Below, one piece after another: positions 1-7,325 of a DNA stretch of 18,536 nucleotides. The DNA lies in assembly GCA_002507425.1 (NCBI GenBank), contig DAZU01000035.1, forward strand, positions 1 through 18,536, given 5' to 3'. Source of the stretch: Euryarchaeota archaeon UBA53. GTDB lineage: Archaea > Thermoplasmatota > Poseidoniia > Poseidoniales > Poseidoniaceae. The notes beneath the pieces are model-generated. The model was given only the letters and a program-made list of their open reading frames with translations. It searched no databases and was not told the origin of the DNA. Made by a program: the position numbers and the translations under genes. The number at the start of each line of letters is the position of its first letter. Within the stretch, counting starts at the first letter, position 1.

Positions 1-2285
1 GAGACTGGTTCTGCACTGACGACTATGGACAATCCCCAGATTACGAAAATTCAGCGAACAATGATTGCTATCTAACAGGGGATTGCTCAGATGAAGATGA
101 TAGCGAAATGAGTCTTGATGATTTCGATGTTATGAGTTGGGATAGCACAAATGACCTACAGCAAATCGTTGACTGGTTCAACATGAATTATGATTACGAT
201 GAAGATGAGGATATGTTAACAGTCGATGATTTCCTATCATATTGCGACGCTGACGCTGATAGCATAGACTACTATGTTGCTGAGTGTGTGCTAGGCACTG
301 CTTTGAGCATGCTTGATTATGATGAAGAAGTAGGAGAACAAATGGTTTGCTACAATTCAAATACGCACGTTGCGACAATGGATGATGAAGATTCATGCTC
401 ATCTTATGCTTATCTTGAGAATTACACAATTGATGAAGGAGAGGATATATGCTACAATATTTATTCGCATCAAGTATCAGATGATGATAATTCATCTTGT
501 GGCTCTTATGGATTCTACAACGTAACTTCCCCAAGCGGTTCGGGCCAACAGTGCTACAACAATGTAAGTCACAGTTTCACCGATGACAATGAAAGTATTT
601 GCACACAATATGCATACTACGAGAACCAAAACTGGGGAGGAACCACGTTTACTGGTTGCTACAACATGGGCACTCACACCACTAACGCTGATTCCAAAGA
701 GGCCTGTGAGTCATATGTATGGCACAATTCAACAGTAATTGTGGACAATTACTGTTACAACTCAGTAACCCACCAAGCGAACTGGAATTCCAGTATGGCA
801 GAGTGTGCAGGTTACATGTATGTCGAGGATTATGGGGCGATAGTGTATACTGGATGCTACAATACAATGACTAACATGACAACCGATGATAACCAGACAG
901 ATTGCACTGCTTACACTTACGTTTCAATGGATATGGGAGAAGACTCAGAAGACTCCAGCGTATACAACTGTGTACCATTCGTGAACTACACCAGTGAAGG
1001 ATTCTCGATATTCAACAGCACAAATCTAGATTCCTCATTGTGTGGTCAACCGATAGATCAAGACATGGTGTATGAATTTGATTCTAACGAGACATGGACC
1101 ATGCCAGAACACTTGATTTGGGAGGATTGTGAAGAAAATGGAACAGATTGTGAAACTGGCGAGATAATGTATGATATTTCAACGACCGAACTATGGGAAA
1201 CTACTCACGAAGATAACTACATGGAATGTGATGGAGCTTATGATAACAACACTAGTATGTGCACTGAGTGGATTGGTAACGTAACTGCCTCTGATGGTAG
1301 TGCTTTCCAGATATCTCACCCACAACAGGAGTTACTTATCCTATACCAATACGATGAAGGCACTCAAAGTGGACTGGTAATATTTGTCCAATCAAATTCC
1401 CAAAGTGATGATATGGATTATGAAGAAGTGTTCGATATGTTAGATTTGAATGGGGACGGAGAGCTTAATTCCAGTGAGTGGTATGATAGTAGCAACTCTA
1501 CTGATGAGCCAATGACAGAGGAGGACTACGACGATCTAATGGTCATGATTGATGTCTTTGATGACGATAATTCTGGAGGATTGAATATTGATGAATTTGT
1601 CAATTTCATGGAAAACGCAGATAGCATGAATGATGATGGCGAAATGAATGTAGAAATGATGTTTGATATGTTTGATGAAAACGATGACGGTCAAGTAACT
1701 GCAAGTGAGTGGTCAGACTTCTTTAACGAAACAGACGACGAGTCCTTCGAGTCATATGAGGATATCGAAAACCTAGTTGATATGCTTGATGAGGATGAAA
1801 ACGGCGGGCTTGATCTCGAGGAATTCAGCGCCTTCTTTGAATCGATAGATGAGAATGAGGGCGAAGACGCAGGTGAAAGATTCACCACTCTTGCGGTGTT
1901 TGGAGCACTGCCTATGGGTGGAGATATAGAGGACTATGAACTTCATCTGACAACCTGTGAGGACGCTGATACATTCGCAAATGCTTCATGTGAGGAACCT
2001 GCATACACTGCTAAGTTGTCCGATATCCAGATGACTGACGAGATGATGATACTGACAACAAATGTATTGTTCATAGATACCGATCAATCAGGAACACTGA
2101 CAAGCGGTGACGCTGTGATGATAGATTCTAATTCTCTAGAGGAAGATGGAATATTTTGGGAGGATGCAAGACTCTACTCACAAGAAGCTGAAGCATACAC
2201 CGATGAAAATCCAATGCTGCCAGGCTTTACCGCAGTTATTGCAACAATAGGTATGCTTGGTGCAGCTTTGATTCGCAGAGATTGA
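1..2285 (+). CDS. Acidic repeat/EF-hand surface protein with PGF-CTERM-like tail (5' end missing)
   Basis: The reading frame is open from base 3, so the gene starts before the window and the Met at base 108 is internal; residues below count from that Met. The protein is very rich in Asp/Glu. Six tandem units start with Cys-Tyr-Asn at C81, C115, C149, C184, C216 and C250, each with a second Cys 16-17 residues later. Canonical EF-hand loops start at D446, D485, D523 and D561; a possible fifth loop (D657-D668) and a degenerate one (D29-D40) are also visible. More than fifteen N-x-S/T sequons are present. The C-terminus has Pro705-Gly-Phe, a hydrophobic segment and Arg-Arg-Asp, matching the plan of PGF-CTERM tails that archaeosortase A processes. 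Inference: a calcium-binding, disulfide-bonded, glycosylated protein anchored to the cell surface. I cannot name a specific function. Confidence 0.85.
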   Translation, partial: DWFCTDDYGQSPDYENSANNDCYLTGDCSDEDDSEMSLDDFDVMSWDSTNDLQQIVDWFNMNYDYDEDEDMLTVDDFLSYCDADADSIDYYVAECVLGTALSMLDYDEEVGEQMVCYNSNTHVATMDDEDSCSSYAYLENYTIDEGEDICYNIYSHQVSDDDNSSCGSYGFYNVTSPSGSGQQCYNNVSHSFTDDNESICTQYAYYENQNWGGTTFTGCYNMGTHTTNADSKEACESYVWHNSTVIVDNYCYNSVTHQANWNSSMAECAGYMYVEDYGAIVYTGCYNTMTNMTTDDNQTDCTAYTYVSMDMGEDSEDSSVYNCVPFVNYTSEGFSIFNSTNLDSSLCGQPIDQDMVYEFDSNETWTMPEHLIWEDCEENGTDCETGEIMYDISTTELWETTHEDNYMECDGAYDNNTSMCTEWIGNVTASDGSAFQISHPQQELLILYQYDEGTQSGLVIFVQSNSQSDDMDYEEVFDMLDLNGDGELNSSEWYDSSNSTDEPMTEEDYDDLMVMIDVFDDDNSGGLNIDEFVNFMENADSMNDDGEMNVEMMFDMFDENDDGQVTASEWSDFFNETDDESFESYEDIENLVDMLDEDENGGLDLEEFSAFFESIDENEGEDAGERFTTLAVFGALPMGGDIEDYELHLTTCEDADTFANASCEEPAYTAKLSDIQMTDEMMILTTNVLFIDTDQSGTLTSGDAVMIDSNSLEEDGIFWEDARLYSQEAEAYTDENPMLPGFTAVIATIGMLGAALIRRD
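348..956 (+). repeat. Six tandem CYN/Cys repeats within the surface protein gene
   Basis: The Cys codons that begin each unit lie at bases 348, 450, 552, 657, 753 and 855, a spacing of 96-105 bases. Each unit reads roughly C-Y-N-x2-[ST]-H-x4-D-x4-C-x2-Y-x-[YF]. The Cys pair is CX15C in five units and CX16C in the fifth. His is conserved in the first five units and becomes Asn in the sixth. The DNA has diverged, so this is an old protein-level repeat. One disulfide per unit is the simplest inference. Confidence 0.85.
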
Positions 2286-2338
2286 GTTAGTTTGAGCTGC
2301 CCCTACGGAGAAACTCGCAGGGTCAATCTCATCTAGGC

Positions 2339-2695
2339 TTACAGATTTTTGATACTATCTTCGATTTTAGATGCGCATTGCTCAAACACTTCTAACGACT
2401 GTCCAACAGGGTCATCTAAATTCCAGTCCTGATCTATCCTAATGTTTGGGCAACTAACCCCACAACCCATTGAAATAACCAAATCAAAACTTCTCCAATC
2501 AATGTCATCAATTAACTTCGGATAGAGATTTTTTGTGGGTATTCCTTTAGATTTTAATACCTTGATTGCATTTTCACTAACCTCTGGTGCAGGGTGTGTC
2601 CCCGCACTCATTGCATTATGGCCAAGGCTGTTTGCAATGCCTTCTGCCATTTGAGACCGGCAGGAATTGCCCACACACACAAACAAAAGTCGCAT
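2339..2695 (-). CDS. arsC: ArsC-like arsenate reductase / low-molecular-weight phosphatase
   Basis: This 118-residue protein has the low-molecular-weight tyrosine phosphatase fold signature. The P-loop C7-V-G-N-S-C12-R13-S14 holds the nucleophile (C7) and the phosphate/arsenate-binding Arg. A D94-D95-P96 motif supplies the general acid. C78 and C82 in an M-G-C-x3-C-P motif match the extra redox cysteines of the thioredoxin-coupled ArsC branch, which passes a disulfide from the P-loop Cys along two further Cys. That argues for arsenate reduction rather than simple tyrosine phosphatase activity. The length is slightly short for the family (about 130 residues), mainly at the C-terminus. The gene stands alone and is divergent from the membrane protein gene at 2749. 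No arsenite efflux gene is in the window. Confidence 0.85.
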   Translation of the reverse strand: MRLLFVCVGNSCRSQMAEGIANSLGHNAMSAGTHPAPEVSENAIKVLKSKGIPTKNLYPKLIDDIDWRSFDLVISMGCGVSCPNIRIDQDWNLDDPVGQSLEVFEQCASKIEDSIKNL

Positions 2696-2717
2696 GATGA
2701 CTCAAATCAAGAGGAGA

Positions 2718-2723
2718 CATATG
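2718..2723. promoter_or_regulatory. Candidate shared TATA-like element between divergent genes
   Basis: The palindrome CATATG sits in the 53-base gap between the two divergent start codons. It lies 22 bases from the ATG at 2695 on one side and 25 bases from the ATG at 2749 on the other, close to the usual archaeal TATA-to-start distance for leaderless mRNAs. It is a short motif and the call is an inference from position only. Confidence 0.25.
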
Positions 2724-2748
2724 AACTATTGCTACATAGAGCAATTAG

Positions 2749-3108
2749 ATGTGGAAGCCGATACTCACATTTACGGGCATATATTTGACATTATTTTTCT
2801 CGCATATACTGTCAGGTTCCAACGGTTATGATATGCTGTTCAATGCAATAGTAGTGGCTATTACTACTCAAACTATGTTTGCAGGTTTCTTTCTTTATCT
2901 TCTTGGTGGCGATCCACGCCATGCAAGATTCCCATTACTAGGATTAAGTGCGGGTTTAGGTTGGGCTTATGCTGACATGAATATTGAATTTAGTATCTTG
3001 ATTTGGGTAGTTATCGCAATATTCTTACAGATTCTAACCGAAAAAGGATTGAAGTATGTCTCTTTGACAGAGGGGAATAATGGCCGACACTCCAATACGG
3101 ATGAATAA
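2749..3108 (+). CDS. Small multi-pass membrane protein, unknown function
   Basis: The 119-residue product has four likely membrane segments, at about residues 4-22, 29-52, 58-75 and 78-96, and a short polar C-terminal tail. I do not recognise a family. The ATG at 2749 directly follows an in-frame TAG (2746-2748), so no longer form is possible. It has no good ribosome binding site, which would suit a leaderless mRNA. An alternative start at ATG 2833 would leave three membrane segments (91 residues). That ATG lies one base after the stop of a 36-codon open frame (2721-2831) that has a strong GAGGAG site. The 3' end overlaps the Mrp gene by 29 bases, so the two are probably co-transcribed. Confidence 0.65.
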   Translation: MWKPILTFTGIYLTLFFSHILSGSNGYDMLFNAIVVAITTQTMFAGFFLYLLGGDPRHARFPLLGLSAGLGWAYADMNIEFSILIWVVIAIFLQILTEKGLKYVSLTEGNNGRHSNTDE

Positions 3109-4084
3109 CCCTGGGGCAGGACCAGTTGCCCCATCTGCTGAAGAGCAGAAAAAAATGGAAGCGGCATACTCCCAAATGAAGCGTCAGATGGCGATTTCCC
3201 AAATGGGTAAAACTATCAAACACAAGATTATGGTTTTGTCAGGGAAAGGAGGAGTTGGCAAATCTACTGTTGCGACTGGATTGGCTCTTTCTTTGGCACA
3301 GCAAGGTTTGAAAGTTGGCCTCTTAGATATTGACATAACAGGTCCGAATGTTCCGAAGATGATGGGGCTAGATGGTAGAAGGCTGAATGTTGAAGCAGGT
3401 AGAATTCATCCAGCTCAAGGGCATTTAGGTGTCAAGGTCATATCCATGGCTTTCTTACTTGAGGACGAGGATTCTCCTGTTGTATGGCGAGGGCCGATTA
3501 AACTTGGAGCAATTCAGCAGTTTATTGGTGATGTAGAGTGGGGTCAATTGGATTATCTGATAATTGATTTCCCCCCTGGCACCTCTGATGAGCCACTGAC
3601 GGTAGCTCAAAGCCTCCCCGATATCGATGGAATGGTTATCGTTACAACACCACAAGACGTTGCTTTATTGGACTCCAGAAAATCAATAACATTCGCTAAT
3701 AGTCTGAAAGTTGATGTGATTGGAGTAGTCGAGAATATGAGTGGATATACGATAAGAGGTAAAGCCGCAGCTGGGACAGATATCCAAATCGCTGCACCAG
3801 CGGGAAGAACCTTGCAAACGACATCCGATGAAAATGGAGAATGGTCAATAACCCTAGACATCTTCAAATCAGGAGGAGGGGAAAGAACTGCTGAGGAATT
3901 TGGAGTTCCGTTCTTAGGTAAGTTACCTTTTGACCCTGGTTTTGTTAGAGGTGGTGACGATGGAGTCCATCGAATCGTATCCGAACCGGATGGTCCATCT
4001 TCAGTAGCGTTTGCTCACGTCGTCGCAGAAATTCAGGGCAGGGTTGAATCATCAGATGCAGACAGTGGATTGGAAATTATCTGA
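3080..4084 (+). CDS. mrp: Mrp/NBP35-family P-loop ATPase lacking the Fe-S CxxC motif
   Basis: Mrp/ApbC/NBP35 proteins are ATP-dependent carriers of [4Fe-4S] clusters in the cytosol. Seen here: a deviant Walker A GKGGVGKST (55-63), an L-D-I-D-I-T-G-P-N switch region, Walker B with PPGTSDEP (about 158-171), and the C-terminal GGGER-AEE-GVPFLG block (265-280). The start at 3080 is supported by AGAGGGG at 3069-3075. The family normally carries a Cys-Pro-x-Cys that bridges the cluster across the dimer, between N-M-S and the GGGE block. Here that place (about 224-259) is filled by an in-frame stretch resembling part of a bacterial Ig-like domain, ending G-E-W-S-I-T-L. The whole 334-residue protein has no Cys. 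It may be a scaffold paralogue or use a different cargo. DUF971 follows 10 bases downstream. Confidence 0.88.
   Translation: MADTPIRMNNPGAGPVAPSAEEQKKMEAAYSQMKRQMAISQMGKTIKHKIMVLSGKGGVGKSTVATGLALSLAQQGLKVGLLDIDITGPNVPKMMGLDGRRLNVEAGRIHPAQGHLGVKVISMAFLLEDEDSPVVWRGPIKLGAIQQFIGDVEWGQLDYLIIDFPPGTSDEPLTVAQSLPDIDGMVIVTTPQDVALLDSRKSITFANSLKVDVIGVVENMSGYTIRGKAAAGTDIQIAAPAGRTLQTTSDENGEWSITLDIFKSGGGERTAEEFGVPFLGKLPFDPGFVRGGDDGVHRIVSEPDGPSSVAFAHVVAEIQGRVESSDADSGLEII
3749..3856 (+). other. Ig-like insert replacing the CxxC region of Mrp
   Basis: Residues 224-259 of the Mrp-like protein follow a G-x-A-x2-G-T-x-I-x-I-x2-P-x-G-x4-T pattern and close with N-G-E-W-S-I-T-L. This strongly recalls the strand pattern of secreted bacterial Ig-like repeats (AxxGxTVTV...ADANGNWSxT). 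The flanking Mrp sequence (E-N-M-S-G before, F-K-S-G-G-G-E after) stays intact and in frame. About 36 residues occupy a place where Mrp proteins usually have about 10. The domain resemblance is by eye. Confidence 0.6.
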
Positions 4085-4094
4085 GGGCGAGTTA

Positions 4095-4442
4095 ATGGAT
4101 ATACCAGAATTAAAACGTCTTGAGAGAAGAGAGTTCGACATGGCCCTAACATGGTCAAATGGGACGGAACATCAGATTACTTACGACGATCTGAGACATG
4201 CTTGTCCGTGTGCTAGATGTTCGCCACTTCGTAATGAAGAAAAAACCTCAATGTCATTAAGAAGAGATATAGAACGTTTACATACCGAAAAACCTTCTAT
4301 CAAGCCAGTTGGAAAATATGCTCTCGCATTCAAATGGGCCCATGGGTGCTCAGCAGGTTTATACAGATATGAGAGGATATGGCGTCTTGGAGAAAAATTA
4401 GATCCTGACAATGGACAGACGTATGTCCATGGAGCATGGTGA
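4095..4442 (+). CDS. DUF971 / GBBH-like N-terminal domain protein
   Basis: The family consists of a small zinc-binding domain, found alone, at the N-terminus of gamma-butyrobetaine hydroxylase, and at the C-terminus of the plastid Fe-S carrier HCF101 after its Mrp domain. Seen here: C37-P-C39-x2-C42 and the closing K-Y-A-L-x-F-x-W...G-x3-G-L-Y motif (about 77-90). The frame is open further upstream (an ATG at 4011), but the start at 4095 follows GAGGGCGAG (4083-4091) and gives the normal family length of 115 residues, so the longer form is unlikely. The His usually found in the W-x-D-G-H motif, the fourth zinc ligand, is Cys85 here. The protein therefore has exactly four cysteines. Its place right after Mrp supports a role in Fe-S or metal handling. 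Confidence 0.85.
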   Translation: MDIPELKRLERREFDMALTWSNGTEHQITYDDLRHACPCARCSPLRNEEKTSMSLRRDIERLHTEKPSIKPVGKYALAFKWAHGCSAGLYRYERIWRLGEKLDPDNGQTYVHGAW

Positions 4443-4519
4443 AACCGGCGTTTACCCTTGAGCAATAGTAGGAAGAGACTTGTATCGAAGCAAATACGGA
4501 ATCATTAGGAGATTAAGCA

Positions 4520-6604
4520 ATGGACGGAGTTTATCTCACTTGGCTAATATCAGCATTGGCCATTGGTGTGATACTTATGCCATTAGTTAAACCACCTTGG
4601 GCTAAAGTAACCTCAGAGGGTTTCATCGACTTTTTACGAAGGTATTGGCTACATATTGCTATTGTATTATTCATCTACAACGCGAAAGACTTCTTGGATG
4701 AAGTGGATAGAATTTTGATGGCTAACACAGATGGTATGTTGAATATGACCCCATGGATATATGCCCTCGAGGGGGACATGGCACTTTGGGTTCAGGAAAC
4801 TTTCCTAGCAGATTGGTTGACAGCGTTTATGACTCATTTCTATGTTGTTGGATTCATGGTTATCTGTTATGTTTCGATATTTTATTTCGCTTATTTTGAT
4901 GACAGATATATCGCGGACAGAATTAGTTTGGCTATTTTCTGGGTTTACGCACTTGCTATACCATTTTACTTATTTTTCAACGTTCATGTAACTGGAAATT
5001 ATATCCCGGGTATGGAAACTTTAGCATATAACCATACGCCTGAAATCAATGACTGGTTTCACAGGATTGACCCTCTTACAAATGGAATGCCTAGCCTTCA
5101 CATTGGCTTCCCATTTGCAGTTTGGCTATGTTTGTTAAGATTCGATACTGATGGTAGATGGACCGTTTACAGGAGAATAGTATTCGCTTATGTTCTGCTG
5201 ACGGCCTTTTGTATTCTGTATCTTGGTATACATTGGTTTGTTGACATAATTGGAGGCATGGTAGTAGCCGCAGTTGCAGTAAGTATCGCAAACAAAATGG
5301 CCAACCCATGGTGGAATATATTCGATGAACGCACTATAAATGCTCGACTGGTAACAGTCCTGACAAATCCAAAGCGCGCATTCGCAGTATTACTCTCTGG
5401 CAGCAAAAAAATCCTATCTGACTACAAGAAACCATCCAGCAAGGAGACCGGTGTGATGTTGACAGTTGTTCTGATAATCATTGCAAGTGTAATAACGTGG
5501 GATCTAACTCACCAATCCATACCTGCAGGCGGGGTGGATAAACCGGTTGGAGTTGCTGCGGCAGATGGTTGGCTTGTCGCTCTAGACGAGCGAGATGATG
5601 GCCATAGCGTAATTGTTCAAGACCTTTCAAAAGGAAATTTTCAAATCAATGGAATTGAACAACCGTCAATGGACGAAAATTCAACGTATGCAGTCCAAGG
5701 AAACATACTAATTATGGCAAATATGACCGTTCTGTATGCAGTTAACCTTGATAATTTAGAATTAGTCAATAAAATGAATGTTACTGCGCCTACAAATGTT
5801 GATTTTGTTTCAGATGACTGCTTTGCTATTTTGCAAAATGGGCAGATGACATATTGGGACATTGAAACATGGGAAGAAAAAGAAGGACCAAATGCCCCCC
5901 AAGACGAATCCGTTTTGGTTTTTGAAGCTCATGAAGGAGAGATTGCGTTAGTATTTTCAAGCGAACCTGATACAATTCAATTAGGAAACATAGGTGCAAC
6001 AGGTGGTTTAATCTCAGTTTATCTAAACGCTACCGCCGATTCAAATGAGGATGAGATATTAGAGGATTCCAAAGGAAGGTCGGTGGATATAGAGAACGCT
6101 ACAATAACAGAAATCTCTCTATCTACTGAGAAACTTGCAGCTGTAATTGATGTTAACGTTACAAAAAGATTGATTCTTTTAGATACATCAGACTATGAAC
6201 AAGGGATAATTTCCGATCCTAAGAATGAGGTTTTTGACCCATACATAGGATATGGTGTCCTCATGTATTCTGCCTATGCAAATGATAATCCCGATGATTC
6301 TCCAGAAGAATACTCGGACAAGGAAATATACATCTACGATTTGTCCACCAATCTTACAAAACCATTAACCGCAGATGATGTTGACCAGTGGGGTCCAATG
6401 GTATTGGAAGACCATTACGTGTTCAGGCAAGAGAATGATAACGGAGATGGATGGGAGGTCATGGTCCAACTCAAAGAGCCCAAACTTCAGCCTTACGCAT
6501 CAAATATACTTCAGATAGGTGTTATACTTGCAATTAGTCTTGTATTCCTATACGTAATGCAAAAACAAAATGAAGCAAGAAAATTTAACCGCCATGGTAT
6601 CTGA
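4520..6604 (+). CDS. PAP2-family membrane phosphatase/transferase fused to an extracytoplasmic repeat domain
   Basis: The start follows AGGAG at 4507-4511. The N-terminal half has about seven membrane segments (roughly 5-22, 43-60, 108-130, 135-155, 197-212, 218-236, 240-260). It carries the PAP2 motifs P191-S-L-H194 and H238-W-F-V-D242, in the form seen in the AUR1/inositolphosphorylceramide synthase-like branch. These enzymes move phosphate or phospho-headgroups on lipids. A further membrane segment at about 313-328 leads to a region of about 330 residues, rich in short beta-like stretches with W-L-V-A-L-D and L-Y-A-V-N-L-D patterns like PQQ/WD-type propellers. It contains seven N-x-S/T sequons and is followed by a membrane anchor (663-680) and a basic tail. 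Inference: the repeat domain faces outside. The substrate is unknown. The last 20 bases overlap the bud32 gene tail to tail. Confidence 0.8.
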   Translation: MDGVYLTWLISALAIGVILMPLVKPPWAKVTSEGFIDFLRRYWLHIAIVLFIYNAKDFLDEVDRILMANTDGMLNMTPWIYALEGDMALWVQETFLADWLTAFMTHFYVVGFMVICYVSIFYFAYFDDRYIADRISLAIFWVYALAIPFYLFFNVHVTGNYIPGMETLAYNHTPEINDWFHRIDPLTNGMPSLHIGFPFAVWLCLLRFDTDGRWTVYRRIVFAYVLLTAFCILYLGIHWFVDIIGGMVVAAVAVSIANKMANPWWNIFDERTINARLVTVLTNPKRAFAVLLSGSKKILSDYKKPSSKETGVMLTVVLIIIASVITWDLTHQSIPAGGVDKPVGVAAADGWLVALDERDDGHSVIVQDLSKGNFQINGIEQPSMDENSTYAVQGNILIMANMTVLYAVNLDNLELVNKMNVTAPTNVDFVSDDCFAILQNGQMTYWDIETWEEKEGPNAPQDESVLVFEAHEGEIALVFSSEPDTIQLGNIGATGGLISVYLNATADSNEDEILEDSKGRSVDIENATITEISLSTEKLAAVIDVNVTKRLILLDTSDYEQGIISDPKNEVFDPYIGYGVLMYSAYANDNPDDSPEEYSDKEIYIYDLSTNLTKPLTADDVDQWGPMVLEDHYVFRQENDNGDGWEVMVQLKEPKLQPYASNILQIGVILAISLVFLYVMQKQNEARKFNRHGI

Positions 6605-7262
6605 CTCGAGTCATTATTTGACCTAACCGTTTGATCACTTCATCCGCTGTTGGTGGCATTCCTCCTGGTGCTTCTTCTGGTTGGCCAATCTCCTTGTCAA
6701 GTTCGGAATATCCTTTCAATACTAAATCCATGGCATCTTTAACTTCAGGGTGGCTTGCTCGGAAGATTTCGTGTAATACGTGTAAATCAATTCCAAAGCC
6801 CTCTACATCATACTGCCTTGTTGCAAGACCCAAGTCAATAATCACAGGTTCGTTATTCAAATTTATAAGTATGTTATTTGTTGACAAATCTCCATGACAA
6901 ACTGCATTCCTGTGAAGTTCCCGAATCGATTTACCGACGGAAATAAGCAAATTATCATCAAAATCCTTCTCTCTTAAAACGTCTATTAAGGGAGTACTAT
7001 CGATTTTCTCCATAATAATTACCGAATCCTCAATGTCAACATCCCAAATAGCAGGAACAGGTGCACCTAAACGAGCAAGTTGAATCGTTAATTTTACCTC
7101 ATTGACCATCCTTTTACTTGTCAACCTTCTGTCCAAATCAGGGTGCCGCCAGCCTCTTGGCCTTCTTTTTTTCATTACAGCGGGTCTTCCAAACCATGTT
7201 CCAGAAACTACTTCTGCTTCTGCACCAAGATGTAAAACTTCGGCTCCAATCCACTCCCTCAT
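6585..7262 (-). CDS. bud32: Bud32 (Kae1-associated atypical protein kinase)
   Basis: Bud32 is the small atypical kinase/ATPase of the KEOPS complex, which makes t6A at position 37 of ANN-decoding tRNAs with Kae1, Cgi121 and Pcc1. Seen in this 225-residue protein: a G-A-E-A-E nucleotide loop (13-17), Lys31/32 in A-V-M-K-K-R-R-P-R, the Bud32-typical R-H-P-x-L-D-x-x-L (39-47), E55 of helix C, catalytic H123-G-D125-L-S-T-x-N-I, and D143-L-G in place of DFG. There is no long C-terminal kinase lobe, as usual for the family. In many Euryarchaeota Bud32 is fused to Kae1; here it stands alone with its own ATG. The C-terminus has an extension with a Pro/Gly-rich stretch (about residues 196-205). No other KEOPS gene is in the window. 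Confidence 0.93.
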   Translation of the reverse strand: MREWIGAEVLHLGAEAEVVSGTWFGRPAVMKKRRPRGWRHPDLDRRLTSKRMVNEVKLTIQLARLGAPVPAIWDVDIEDSVIIMEKIDSTPLIDVLREKDFDDNLLISVGKSIRELHRNAVCHGDLSTNNILINLNNEPVIIDLGLATRQYDVEGFGIDLHVLHEIFRASHPEVKDAMDLVLKGYSELDKEIGQPEEAPGGMPPTADEVIKRLGQIMTRVRYHGG

Positions 7263-7325
7263 TGTTTAATCGCACTAGTGTATGCTTCAAAAAGGAGAGG
7301 ATACACGGACTAACGAGGGACAAGT

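Noticed and set aside
2286..2338. Terminator between the surface protein gene and the ArsC gene
   Set aside because: Only a short CCCT/AGGG pairing is visible, with no T-run and a weak stem.
4011..4094. Longer start for the DUF971 protein inside the Mrp gene
   Set aside because: The ATG at 4095 has a good ribosome site and gives the normal family length.
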